A stretch of DNA of 64,000 nucleotides from Solanum dulcamara (Eukaryota; Streptophyta; Magnoliopsida; Solanales; Solanaceae), in NCBI RefSeq assembly GCF_947179165.1, contig NC_077245.1, positions 48,447,286-48,511,285 of the forward strand, written 5' to 3'. Position 1 is the stretch's first letter. Each line of letters opens with the position of its first letter. The position numbers and the translations under genes are program-made. The notes under the pieces were generated by a model, which did no database searches, had not been told where the DNA came from, and saw only the letters and a list, made by a program, of their open reading frames with translations. This document shows positions 1-11,711 of this stretch, piece by piece.

Positions 1-1390
1 CAAGCCAAATAGACACGTATGGGTGTGAAAACCCCAAAACCCTAATAAATGTACAATATAAAGAAAAATAAGGAAATAAAGACAATTGTACCAATACCTA
101 GATCCTCAACCTCAGACTAACTCGTACAAGCATGGAAAGAACTATGACTAATCTCTACCTAAACAATAGAAGCCTCACCAGCTACCCTTGAGCTCTACTT
201 CTAGCTGGAGGTGGCACAAAACCTTTATATTGACCTAACTGAGAAACCTTTGCGTGGGTCAAACGTAAGGGAAAATCTCTAGATCAATGGAGAAGATCTC
301 TATAGGTACTACAAGGACAAATAACTATGGTCTAGTGGGTATGAAGAGCCTGAAATATCAAATCTCGCCTAGGGAACTCCCGGGACCAGTGTTCAAGTGA
401 ACTACAATCATAACACCTCTATGACTGTCGGCTGAAAGCTGGAGGTCAGCCACCTAGGCCCTGACTCAGATCGACACTAAAGACATCCTTGCAGGGTGGG
501 CTGCCATAGGTGTCCTATACCCTATTGACTATATCGAGACCCTGCAACTCTTCCTAAAAAACATCGTTCTTCACTAGCCCCATAGCAACCATCACCAATG
601 ACATCCCACTAAAAGGTATCAAATGGGATAGGATAAGCTCTAACAACTGAAGGCCTAATATGCTCACCTTGAGAAGTCTGACCTAAACCCTATCCGTTAT
701 ATACCCCATATCTTGCCTCAAAACCTCCTAGAATCGGGGTACTATTGTTGTAGACCTGATGGGTTGAGAAGAAAGATGACCCTCACCAAACTAATATTCA
801 CCCTGAAGTGGGTTACTATCATCACTGTCTGACAGAGAGGCCTGTTACCACTACCTCCATACACCTCAAAGCATACCTACTCCACTTCCTTCAAGTGGCT
901 AACAATTTGGGGAAAGGTAGACCCAGCTGCTATCAAATGCTCTGACGTTTAATTGAGCAGCACAGATAATCCCTTGATGAACTCTTGTCTCATATCTAGA
1001 TTCATAAGGGGTGTTGTGGTTTTATTCCTAACCCACTCAAGAAATTCCATGACATAGTCCAATATTGACAACGAACCTTACTGAGGAACCACTAACCCAT
1101 CTCTAGCCTAAGAACTACCTACCAAAACTCTGTTAGAACCTACTGACTCCCTGACCATGTCCACTGGGAAGATCATTCTATCAATCTAAGAAGGAATGGG
1201 TTCCAAATAATCAGTTTAGATATTATTCAAAACAACGACACACGATAAGGAGTCAAGAAAAGAATTCTCTATAAATGCTCTATTTCCTCTCGAAGATAGG
1301 ATAAAGACATGTCTCCGCATAGATCCATAAACTCTACTAGGAATTGCCCTTATACCAATGATACTGTTCAACCCAGGGCTTTGATGCCAA
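1..1390 (-). pseudogene. gag: Ty3/Gypsy gag remnant, antisense
   Basis: Read on the minus strand, this stretch follows directly from an LTR end and primer site. It holds a broken gag-like reading frame. A recognisable piece lies near 840-1,010 (residues resembling MDMRQEFIKGLS, then FPQIVSHLKEVE). Near 374-415 there is a CCHC zinc knuckle of the form C-x2-C-x4-H-x4-F, so the last Cys appears changed to Phe (CYDCSSLEHWSREF). Gag packages element RNA in virus-like particles and the knuckle binds RNA. Stops interrupt every frame, so it is not expected to be functional. The frame degenerates further toward position 1, and the element continues outside the window. The gag identity rests on the knuckle, the position after the PBS and general resemblance. 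Confidence 0.6.
1378..1389 (-). other. primer binding site
   Basis: The minus strand reads TGGCATCAAAGC three bases after the LTR end. This is a two-mismatch version of TGGTATCAGAGC, the initiator-Met tRNA primer site of plant LTR retrotransposons. It identifies the adjacent LTR as a 5' LTR for the gag on its left. Confidence 0.65.
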
Positions 1391-3427
1391 CTTGTCACGA
1401 CCTAATTTCTTAGGCTATGATGGCACCTGCTAACATCCACAAATAGGTAAGCCTAACCCTAAATCCTTAGCCCAAAAGCAAAGGCAATGGGCTATCTTGC
1501 GGAAGATTAATAAATAAATTATAAAGTAAGTAGTAATGAGAAGAAAGAGGACAACTGAAATAAATACAAGTAACCACCCCTAGACCTGACATTATTCTAT
1601 AATTAAGCATCTAAACCAAACCAGAAGTAAAAGGCTTTTGAAAATACAATATGAGTACAGCTAATCTTTGAAAGCGAGTAAATACTAGTCCTAATCTGGC
1701 ATAGATGGAAATTGGCAACTCCGAATACCATGAACACACCAAATCTCTGAATCAAAAATTACTCTGCACCAATTTCAATCAACAGTGATAACTTATACTA
1801 TGATCTGCAGGGGGCAGAAGTATAGTATGAGTAATAAAGTAATGGCACTCAGTAGGCATAGGCCAAATGAAATCCTCATATAAAAGCAAGTATAATTAAC
1901 ATATAATTAGGTAAATAATGCACAAGTAACTAATCAGGAATTACCACAATAATGACAGGAAATAAGACAATTAGAATAGGAATATAGATAAAGGAAAATA
2001 GTCAGAGAACAGACCTGAAATGCAATCCAGCAACCTATTAACAGGAAGAAGGGTCATGGGAGTTTACTAATAAAAATATAGTGCTAACTAGCAACTCTAA
2101 CAACATAATAACGTAGGAACTATTATGACTGAGCCTAGAAGGAAGGACCAACCACCATCCAACTCAAATACAACATAGACCAACTAAAAATACAACCCAG
2201 AGGTACAACTACAAGTATAATAAAAGATAAGAAAAAGTATAATCAGACAATAATTGATCAAACACCCATAACTCGGAAGGTACAAACAAGGAAAAACATA
2301 TCCCCAGCCTCCATTAAATTGGGGGACCACACATACAAGTATGTTGGTGATAGGCGATGCTAATGAATATAAGTTTGTAGGAAAAACTATCGACATCATC
2401 AGTGGCTCTCAGAGATCAACAACAAGTAGTGTATAGACCCACCTCGTCCCTTGGCCTGCCAAGTGGGACCTATGCGACTCTCTTATCTAGTTCAGTGGTG
2501 CACTTACCAGTGGGTCCCATATGGTACTGAGAAGTCCCTATACACTTCTTGGTCCCGAACTAGGTCTTACTAGACAAATAGTACCGGAGAGTGAGTAGTG
2601 AACCGATGTAGAAAGGGTGATGCCGTACCAATTATTAGTAAACCATTAATCTCAATCGTGATCATCTAGAAAAGGGGCCTCCACCTAGCTAGTAAACTCC
2701 CAGGGGCATGGCCCAGCTAGCAAGGGTAAAATCGGGGGCATCGGAGGTCCAAGAAAGTGCGTCGATGAACAGATTAACCAAGTAAAACTGAGCACATTCT
2801 AGATGCCTCTAATGCCTCAAGTAGAAAAAGGAGCACGTCCTCGAAGCCTCATAAGTTTTCAAAACTAGTGACCAAGTATCCAGATGGTATGACTCCCATT
2901 AAAACCGGTTTAAAATAGTAAAAATGAGAGAAAGACTTTCAAAAGTGGTAGTGAAAATTCCAATATCAATACCAGGATCATACCACAAAATAAGTAAATA
3001 TGCTCAAATAATGCAAGCATGCCATCACCAGCATACAAACAAGATACACGTAGCTATAAAGAAATATGAGGTCCTAGCACACAAATAAGTCAAGGGACTA
3101 ACCTGGGATCCAATCACTCCTCAGATACGGCCTCTGGCCCAAAATTATATATTAGGTGAGATGACATCATAAGCCTACTATTGAACAAAAGCGAGATAAT
3201 TAAGATATGTCTCAGAATCAGATAGGGGGGAGAAATATCTCTATGATCGATGCCTTACCCTAAAATATTCCACCTCAGCTCCCAGCAAGAACAACTAATC
3301 TAAACCTATAACTACGACTAGCCCTAGAGGCCACAAGCACTAGCATAAATAGTATCCGATCAATAATAAGCCCTACCAGAAGCTACGCCGAGCAAAGAGG
3401 GCAATAAACACCTGATAAAACACCTAA

Positions 3428-3819
3428 GAGCCCGTTTGGATTGGCTTTAAGTTGGTCAAAACCAACTTAAAGCCCCTTTTCAGCTTTTGGACGTGTTTGC
3501 CTAATGCTAACTTTAAGCCAGAAAGTTCTTAAAGTCAGTCAAAAATGAAAAGTTAGGATTCCTAACTTTTTTTTTTCTAAGTGCTTAAAGTCATTTTCTT
3601 TGACCATGGAAATTACTTTTATATCCCTTATATTTTAACTAAATTCCCAAACTACCCTTTTTATTCTTTTAACCCTAAAATTCACGTAATTTTCCTCATT
3701 TAAGCACTTTTATCCAAACACTTAACTGCTTATTTATAAAAATAACTTTCAGCACTTTAAAGTTCTAAAAACACTTCATACATAAAAGTTACTTTTTTTA
3801 AGCCCATCCAAACGGGCTC
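3428..3819. mobile_element. Tourist-like MITE (PIF/Harbinger type)
   Basis: A 392-bp block with terminal inverted repeats GAGCCCGTTTGGAT at the left and ATCCAAACGGGCTC at the right, flanked on both sides by the direct repeat TAA (3,425-3,427 and 3,820-3,822). The inverted repeats continue imperfectly through GGCTTTAAG and CTTAAAAAAAG. The inside is AT-rich, with no reading frame of note. A 3-bp TAA/TTA target duplication with these ends fits Tourist-like elements moved by PIF/Harbinger transposases. It sits inside the antisense LTR and so is younger than it. Confidence 0.8.
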
Positions 3820-4692
3820 TAAGTCTCAAACCTAGCCTAAGGCCGTCAATAGCAATCCTAAACAGGATAATAATACTAAGACAACATTATAACTAAGGAC
3901 CACAACCTAATCTAAGGATACAGGACTATTCTAGCCTAAAACTCACCTAGGGAATAAGAAAATGGAATCGGATGAGGAGAACGCTAATCTCATCAAATGC
4001 TTACCTAAGACACATGCAAAATATAATAAATAAAATCTAATAGAGTCCAGTAGAAAGGAGGAGACCATTTCCTTGCCCTTCGAATAGCCTCCAATCGCCA
4101 CCACGCTTAAAATATTAATCCCCTCATCAATACGGACATTTTGATGCTAAAATTATCAAATTCGGATTAATTTCTTGCTCCAAAATGGAAAATATAACAC
4201 CTACATCTGAAATTTCAAAATTGACCCCAAAAACTAGTCCAAAACACCCCCCAGCTCAAAAACTAAATTGATAAAAAACATGGGGTTGGGGAACGACGTA
4301 AAATGAGCATGCAAATTTTTTTTCATAATTTTAAACTTAAAAGGTAAAAATTAAAGCAACTTCGACCAACAATTATTAAAAATGAAACTCTCCGAATCCA
4401 AACAAATTATACCATGACATTTCTTGCAAAAAACCTCTAAAAAGTAGCATAAAAAATTACTAAAAATGGAGATCATATGATCAAGATACAATCTCCCAAA
4501 GTCCAACAAAAAATCAATCCGAAAATGACTAGAACAGTAGCTGACCGAGCTCACCAATGGATTCCCCACAAAATTCTCTTAAATTTACATCCTTAATTTT
4601 GGTTGAAAAATTGAGGAGAAATGGAAGTTGGAAGTTTAGGGGTAATGCTAAAATCCTTGGTCTTTTATTAAAATACCTGGACTTTAGCCTTT

Positions 4693-4945
4693 ACGAACGC
4701 GGCCTAAGTGGCCCGCAACAGTGGAGGTCAGCGATCTTGGCCTTCGCGAATGCGGAAAGAGTACCACAAATGTGTAAGCAAAAGACTTAATCCTCCGCGA
4801 ACGTGGTCAATGCCCCACGAATGCAGAGGAGAAAGAGGCACAACTCCACGAACATTGTCATGGCTCCATGAATGCGAAGAAAAATTTCATGAACTTCTGC
4901 GAACATAGTCAGGGGCCCGCGATCACAGATAACAAATCTCCCTGT
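4693..4945. repeat. 51-bp tandem repeat in antisense LTR
   Basis: Five units start at 4,693, 4,744, 4,795, 4,846 and 4,897, an exact 51-bp spacing. Each begins with a variant of CGCGAACGCGG and has a middle motif like GCCCCGCGAATGC. The C+G- and CpG-rich core stands out from the AT-rich surroundings, and the later units show C-to-T/G-to-A decay. Because 51 is a multiple of three, a short open frame runs through it, but this looks incidental. Confidence 0.85.
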
Positions 4946-6061
4946 ACCAGATATCAGCTAAAAAACAGAGTTTTCTCAAGTTTAAATACTCTGATAGGGT
5001 ACTCGAAATTTATTTGAAATCCCATGCGTGCAATGGAGATATGTTAACCCACCAAATCAAACGTTCTAGACTCAATCGAGTAGTCACAATTTCCATACGA
5101 GGTCGTTACAACTGAAAGTGGGTCCCACCCCCTAGTGCCATTTTGAGCCAAAATGTACAATGGGCCTCGGGATTAGACTAGAAGTTTCGAGAGGCGAATG
5201 AAGGGTCATTATAGACCAAACTTGACATTCGAGAGCTAGCCACGGTGTCAGAATTTTCATCCAAGCACGTTTTTCAAGGATGTTGACCAAAGTGAACTAT
5301 AGGCCAAATTTCAAAGGCAAAAGTGCCAAATTATCCTAAACTCGTACTGATTGCCTCGGTACTCATGACGACAATGCTACTAGCCTTATTTGATTATTTC
5401 AGAGCTGATGGATTCGTTAGATTTTCATTTTCAGGTTGTCTTCATAAAGTTAAGATCTAAGTCAACTCTTTAAGTTATCAAAGCTCCATAAGAAGAAAAC
5501 AGGCATAAAACCCAAACGAATGACGAGGCGACCAAATTATTAGTGCTAGTAAATCATAAATGACTTGGAGTCACTACAGAAATGCTTTAAACGCTGAAAA
5601 TATCGGAGTATGAAAAAAATGACTTGGAGTATCATTACATTGTGAGAATTGCTTGAATGTCTTCAATGGTGATTTGAGAGGTTTTGTATAGAGAATTGTT
5701 TGAAATAGATTAATTGTGAAAGAATGAATGAGAATACGGGTTTAGGGTAGTTTATAAGGTTGAATTAAGTCCTAAAAAGGTCTAGGTTTATTAACTGATA
5801 AGTACAAAAAAGACTAAACTACCCCTGCTTGAAAACTAAAATTGGATGAAAAAATTAACTCAAGTCTGTGACGCGGAGATTGTCCTTGATAGTCCAATTT
5901 TGAGCGAATGAGAATTTTGGTTAAATTTTGACTTGGGAAAAATTTACACTATGAAGGGAGTAGGTCCACTGCGGACCTGTCATGCACTTTATTGGAAAAG
6001 CAATTTCTTGAAAAATTTATTTTCCAACATACTTACCTAAAAATCCACCCGGGATATTATA

Positions 6062-6075
6062 TTATCTCCTCCTTG
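6062..6075 (-). other. polypurine tract of antisense element
   Basis: The minus strand reads CCAAGGAGGAGATA just before the putative LTR start. It is preceded by a GAGGATGAATTTTCC-like stretch, the usual 3' end of the internal region in this kind of Gypsy element. It would prime plus-strand DNA synthesis. Confidence 0.55.
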
Positions 6076-6289
6076 GGAAAATTCATCCTCAAATGAGATA
6101 GGAAAAGATTTAGTAGATTAGAGTACATTATTTAGCTAACAACCTAACATGAATGCAATAATGCAATTTAAACATCATTTAAGATTGATTTAATGAATAT
6201 GCATGCATATAATAAGACATAGAGATGTTTGAATGTAGTATTTTGGAGGATTCAAGCATGAATAGCTAAATACCTTCGTCTATAATAGA

Positions 6290-7635
6290 AGGGAGGAGAT
6301 AAGGATATCATTTAATCATGTCCATTTCTCTTACCATGTAGCACTTGCAATATCTTGGTTCCTCCACAAGACTTTAACGGATGTAATTTTCTTGTTTTTC
6401 AACCTCTAAATTTGACGAACCAAAATTTCAACCAGAACCTCCTCATAAGTCAAGTTTTTTTCAACACTTACACTACCCAAAAGTACTATGGTATGGGGAT
6501 CACCAGTACATTTCCTCAACATTGACACATTATATACCGGATGAACTGAGGCTAACTCCAATGCAAAATAAAGTTTAAAGGGTACCTTACCAATACACTA
6601 TAGGATCCTATACGTGCCTATATATCGGGGACTAAGCTTCCCCTTTTTTGCAAAATGCATTACCAATTTCATGGGTGAAATCTTCTAGTAAAATCAATCT
6701 TCTACTATGAATTCACGTTTTCTCCTTCTAATATCCAAATAGAATTTTCGATGACATTGGGAAACCCTTAGTTTTTCTCAAATAAGTTTGACCTTTTCCA
6801 AGGCCTCAAAGAGTAACTCTGGCCCTAACAAGGTATCTTCTCCTACTTTAAACCGTCCAATAGGTGCTCTACATCTCTTTTCATACAAGGCTTCAAATGG
6901 TGCCATCTCGATACTTGAATAGTAACTATTATTGTATGAAAATTGAACTAACAGTAGGTCATCATCCCAACTTCCTATGAAATCAAGCACACAAGCTCTG
7001 AATATATCTTCTACAATTTAGATATTCTCTCAGCTTGTCTAACGGTTTGAGGGTGAAATGTGGTACTTAGCTCCACTTTGGTGGAAGCTGGATGTATAGA
7101 ATATCAAGAGTTGTGAACTTCACTCTATATTATTTCTATTACGCCATCAAAATTTGGAACATATAACCAAACTTGGTAACAAAGTACTCCATCTCCCCCT
7201 TATGATAAAACCTCAATCTTCTTATCAACCACTAGTTTATTCTATTCAACTATGATTTGATCCATGTTTTGCTTTGCCTTTACTCAAAACAATTTTGAAC
7301 TAGAATGCCACCCTCATTAGAGTCACTGAACCTTACCTCCTAGCGGGCCAATTGGTGCACACCTTTAGCCAACTCTCTTTTGTCATCTTCCACATGAGCA
7401 ACACTATTCATGGATAACCAACTAAGAGCATCGACAATAATATTTGTTTTACTCGGATGGTATAACACACTCATATCATAATCGTTTAATAGTTCAAGAC
7501 ACTTTCTTTTCCTAAGGTTCAATCCCCTTTTGCTAAATATATATTGCAAGCTTTTTTAGTCGTTAAATATGTCAACATGCACCCCATAAAGATAGTGAAG
7601 CCAAATTTTCAATGCAAAAAAAGCTATGGTTACCC
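6290..7635 (-). pseudogene. pol: Ty3/Gypsy pol remnant (RNase H end, integrase)
   Basis: On the minus strand, in order. 7,635 to about 7,340: RNase H end and linker (FALKIW-like, HYLYGVHVD, LNLRKRKCLELLNDYDMS, YHPSKTN, VDALSWLS). Near 7,210-7,080: start of the integrase zinc-binding domain (YSIHPASTK). About 7,075-7,010: HPQT..QAER from the integrase core. 6,990-6,778: core C-terminal part (WDDDLLLVQFSYNNSYYSS, MAPFEALYEKRCRAPIG). About 6,560-6,290: C-terminal, chromodomain-like end (LASVHPVYNVSMLRKCTGDP, then VKVLWRNQ). The jump from YSIHPASTK to HPQT near 7,070-7,085 is a deletion removing the CC half of the zinc domain and the first two catalytic Asp. Stops occur in the 7,100-7,330 part. 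The 7,635 end abuts an unrelated plus-strand LTR. Confidence 0.85.
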
Positions 7636-7972
7636 GATTCGATCCCATGGTCAAGCTTACTTCTAATTGATTCCTTAGATATAGTTACCAAGTTTGAGCC
7701 CATGGTATAGCTTACTTGTGATCGACTTCTTAGCTATAATTACTTGGTTCGAGCCCATGTTATAGCTTACTTCTACTTGACTCTTTAGCAAAAGTTACCC
7801 GCTTCGATCCCGTGGCCTAGATTACTTCTGATCGACTTCTTAGCTACATATAACTGGCTTGATCCCGTGGTCTAGCTTACTTGTGATCGACTTCTTAAAT
7901 ATAGTTAATTGATCCAAGCTCGTGGTCAAGATTACTTATGTTTGACTCCTTAGCTATAATTACCAGGTTCAA
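7622..7972 (+). mobile_element. Element A 5' LTR, left fragment
   Basis: Six complete 55-bp units and part of a seventh, of the same array seen in the LTR at 20,072-23,152. The array continues at 17,795 once element E is removed. The region upstream of the array that is present in the 3' LTR is missing here, so the 5' LTR of A is truncated at about 7,622, where it meets the antisense pol remnant. Confidence 0.8.
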
Positions 7973-8312
7973 TGTTATGCCCCATACTTTCATACTTTGG
8001 AATGCTTTCTTAAGCTTATTAAAAGTTGCCACGTGACCCACCATATCAATAACATAACCAAATAACTCTAAGGAAGGGAGGATGTGATGACCCATAGCAG
8101 GAAAGGTTGGAAACAGAGTGATAAGAATTTGGAAGGAGTTGGAGGCCAAGTAATGAGTCGTAGGACTCAACTTATTTGCGTAAGCTACTGACGTGGATGT
8201 TTTACATAACTAAGACACTTAAGGGCATGCCGAGCTTACGTAGCAAGGATTACATAGGTTCTTAAAGTAATACGAGATTACAAACTCACAAAAGATACGG
8301 AAGGAGGCATAG

Positions 8313-8362
8313 CACCTACTTGGAAACAAGTAGGTGATGCACCTACTTGGACCAAGTAAGTG
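8313..8362. repeat. two palindromic CACCTACTTGG repeats
   Basis: Two units, each a near-palindrome built from CACCTACTT and AAGTAGGTG arms: 8,313-8,336 and 8,340-8,362. They lie about 110-155 bp upstream of the TATA box. The 3' LTR has three units at the matching place. Confidence 0.8.
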
Positions 8363-8469
8363 ACTCACCTGCTTGGGGTGGACCCTACTGCCACATGGCA
8401 GCATATGAGTTGCCGCATGGATGAGGTGGCACCCTAGGGGGACTCCATGTGTCACCTCCTAAGGGGGTC

Positions 8470-8477
8470 TATATATG
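8470..8477 (+). promoter_or_regulatory. TATA box of element E 5' LTR
   Basis: TATATATG about 500 bp into the LTR, at the same relative place as TATA motifs in the LTRs of C, B and D. It is the likely core promoter, with transcription expected some 30 bp downstream. The matching motif in the 3' LTR is at 14,779-14,788. Confidence 0.5.
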
Positions 8478-10458
8478 TATGTTATGATGAAATATATTTC
8501 ATTTCAGCATGTTTATCCTTGGAAAAAGAAGAGAAACTTTGAAGGAATAGAGAGAGAGCTACGGATTGTCTCCTTCAAGGTAAGGCTCCAATTTTCATTC
8601 GGTGGCTCCAATTTTCATTCGGTGAATTAATTATATAGAGTACACCACAATGAAATGAAGGTGTTAGTAATGTAAATTTATAGTTTGGAGAAGCACCAAA
8701 AGGATAGAAATAGTCCGCTAAAGTTCAGCACATTAAGGAACCTTCGAAGCCAATTTTCAGCAAGTTTGGGAAGCCGTTTGTTAAGGTATGGTGTGATTTT
8801 CTTTTCACATATTTTAGTAAGGGTTTGGAAATGTTATAAATGTATAAATATGGATTGGAAAGATGAAAATATGCACTTTACGTCTGAAGAAAGTTGCAGG
8901 TCATGTAGGTGCTGTTTTGAAGAGATTCTAATGGGTTAAAGTTTGGCTAGTATCATTATTATTGTGGTGTTGTATTTGGAGTTGTTTTGTGGTGTTGAAG
9001 ATTGGGAAACATGTCTAAATATGGGTATAAGTTCTTCTGGTTGCAGCCATGTGACACCCTGTTTCGTGTGGTTAAGATTTTATGACATAAAGATTGAAAA
9101 CCGTATTTTTGAGTCATAGTTTTGAGCGGGCTGTTCAGGACGTGTTTTAAGTAATGTTGAAGTGGTATAATTGTGTATTGGATGCTGATTATTATTTTTG
9201 CTTTTTTTTACTAATTGAAGATGTAATTGGAAGTTCGGATAGGGCAAGTTATAAAGGAGATGCTGCCCGAATTCTATTAACTTCTTGACTAACTAATAGA
9301 CTAGTCGAGAAAGGCGAATAAGGAATTGATGCCTATGGGTGCTTGGTTGTTGATTTAGAAGTCGGAAAGTTAAAGGTTATTAATATTAGTATTATTTTCA
9401 TATTAAATAGGTTTAGAGGACGACGATGCAAACGTGGTTACGAGTAATCCATAAGAGGTATGTAATGCTACCCTTTCTTTTTTTTGGCATGTCTTCAAGT
9501 TAAGTAATGAATGATATGAGCTTGAGGATAAATCTACTCATAAATGCCAAGCGTAATTCACGGTCCTCATTTACTTCTTGATTAAATCACTCTTACAGTA
9601 ATTGAACTATGGCTTCTCAAACCTTCCATACATTAGGAAGTGATGAGTATGTAAAGTTATCCTTCCTTTCTCTTGGCGTCTCTTAGTCTTAAGTATGATG
9701 TGTATATGAAATATGGGGACGAATCTAGTCATGAAGTTCTGAATATGATACACGACCCCTACCTACTTTTGGAAGTGAGAGCTACCATGCTAATTGAATT
9801 AGGGTCTCTCACTGTCTCTTAGATGATGAGAAGTAGAGGGTATGTAAAGCTGTTTCCTTCATCTTGGCATATCCTTGTTAGAAGTGCAGTGTGTATATAT
9901 GTGTATGCAAGTGGGGATAATCCCATGCATAAAGCCTTGAGCATACCTCCTGATCGTTATCTACTTCTGAATATTAGAATGCCTATGTTAGTTGAGTTTT
10001 TTTCACTCAAACTCCTTTGGGATGGGAAGTGATAAACAGGTAAAGCCTACCCTTCCTTTCATTTGACATGTCTTAAAGATAGATGATACATGATACGAGC
10101 TATTGGGTAATTTCATTCTTAAGCTCTGAATATGCTTTATGTCTGATATTCACTCGTTGGCAGGAAAACTCTCATTGTAGTTGAGCCACCTTCCTTGAAC
10201 CATCTATATGTCGATTAGGGGTGGGATGTAAATCCCTATTCCTAAGGACTTTGTGATGACAGATGTCCCTGATTTCCTTAAGCCGGTTGGCATTAGCATA
10301 AAATATGTCTATAACTCCTGAGACTTCACTTAATATAGCCCTAGTGGCACTTAAAGGGCACTTGAGATGATTATTGTCTTGATCCACGAATGATAGTTCT
10401 GTATCACTACATTATTAAGTTACAGTTAATAATCCACCTGTGTGTGGTTGCCTATGAA

Positions 10459-10708
10459 ACCGAGTCCTCTAATGGCCCGAGTACGGTATTTAATGACATA
10501 ATGATGACACCTAGTCCTTTAGAGGGCCGAGTATGTTATATGATAATATAAAGATGACACCGAGTCCCCTAAAGGGTCGGGTTCAGTATATGATGATATG
10601 ATTGTGACACCAAGTCCCCTAATGGGCCTGGTACGGTATGTGATGATATGATTATGACACCGAGAGCCATAATGGACTGGGTACGATATGATATGTAATG
10701 GTAAGGTA
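10459..10708. repeat. 50-bp tandem repeat in E 5' LTR
   Basis: Five units with exact 50-bp spacing starting at 10,459, 10,509, 10,559, 10,609 and 10,659. Each begins like ACCGAGTCCCCTAATGGGCC and ends in an AT-rich GATGATATGAT tail. The 3' LTR carries the same array at 16,751-16,990. Confidence 0.85.
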
Positions 10709-11513
10709 TGATGATATGATGAGATAGTGATGGTACGATATAAATGTACACCACTCTCTTCACCAAGTCCCTCACTAAAGGGAAGGATATAGTATATAGA
10801 CGTACATATGAAAATATAGTGAAACATTTGAAGCACCGCACCCTATTAGAGGGCCAGATGCAGTATGGGACCATGATACACCTAACTTTATCTCTTAGGA
10901 TGCGGGTACAGTGATTCATTAATTGTCATACTTTCCTTCCGTATCCCTATTTTATTTGTAATCTCATTATAATATTTTATGCTTTACATACTTAGTACAT
11001 ATATTGTACTTAACCCCATTCTTCGGGGGACTGCATTTCATGCCCGCAGGTACAGATGCATATTTTGGGGATCCGCCAACTTAGGATTCCGCTCAACAAT
11101 TTTTGAAGAAGCTCTATTGTATTGGAACTGAGTTTGGTAGGAATGAACCTACGATGTATATGTTTGTTTATTCAGGGGTACGGAGGGTCCCTGTCCCACC
11201 ATATATTACTGTTACTATTCTTAGAGGTCTGTAGTCATGTGTATGTGGGTTAAGTGTAAGTTGTCTCAATTGTGCCTATACAATGTGTTATAAATGTTTT
11301 TATGTTATGACATCCTTGTCGGCTCGTGTTCCCTTTCATGATATGGTACGAATGAAAGAGACTATATGTACATGAAAAAGTTTTGACCCATTGGGGGTTT
11401 TGGGTGTAGTATCACATTATGCATAGTTCAATCTAGCTACATTTGACAGTTACTTATACGGGGGTCCAAGTCGGACCCCAGTCGCAGCCTACGGGGTTGG
11501 GTTGTGACATAAG

Positions 11514-11525
11514 TGGTATTAGAGT
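11514..11525 (+). other. primer binding site of element E
   Basis: TGGTATTAGAGT, four bases after the LTR end, is a two-mismatch initiator-Met tRNA primer site (TGGTATCAGAGC). Confidence 0.8.
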
Positions 11526-11711
11526 AGTTCTTCCTTAGAGTGTTTATAGACAGTGTCTAGTAGATTCTTGTTTATCAGTGTGTTGTGCACCACATCTATA
11601 AATAGGAGGCTACATGACATTTAGGATGTTGTCTTTTTTCTATCTTACATCGTACTATAGAGCTATGTTGTTGGGATGATCTCTCATTAACCTATCATTA
11701 TGTTTATAGTG

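Larger units (their letters stand above)
1393..6061 (-). mobile_element. Group 2 Ty3/Gypsy LTR, antisense
   Basis: On the plus strand the block starts TGTCACGACC at 1,393, which is the reverse complement of an LTR end GGTCGTGACA. On the minus strand it begins near 6,061 with TATAATATCCCGGG, right after a purine-rich tract, where TGTAATATCC would be typical. The part from about 1,393 to 5,205 aligns in order with the LTR at 20,072-23,152, for example through CGACCTCGTATGG at 5,095-5,107 versus CGACCTTGTATGG. The 5,205-6,061 part has no partner in the window. It carries a likely TATA box (TATAAACTACCC on the minus strand near 5,740-5,752), which suits U3. A MITE is nested inside. The outer boundary at 6,061 is less certain than the one at 1,393, and a junction of two LTRs is possible. 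Confidence 0.6.
7973..11509 (+). repeat. Element E 5' LTR
   Basis: 3,537 bp from TGTTATGCCCC to GGTTGTGACA. It matches 14,501-17,794 along its length from 8,218 on. In order it contains palindromic repeats, a TATA box, a long transcribed-type region, a 50-bp array near 10,459, and a U5-like end. A 20-bp tandem duplication (GGCTCCAATTTTCATTCGGT-like) lies near 8,583-8,623. Short open frames inside it are not supported as genes. Confidence 0.9.

Noticed and set aside
4557..4908. Open frames across the CpG-rich array as a gene
   Set aside because: The frame is open because the unit is 51 bp (17 codons). There is no domain, and it lies inside an LTR.
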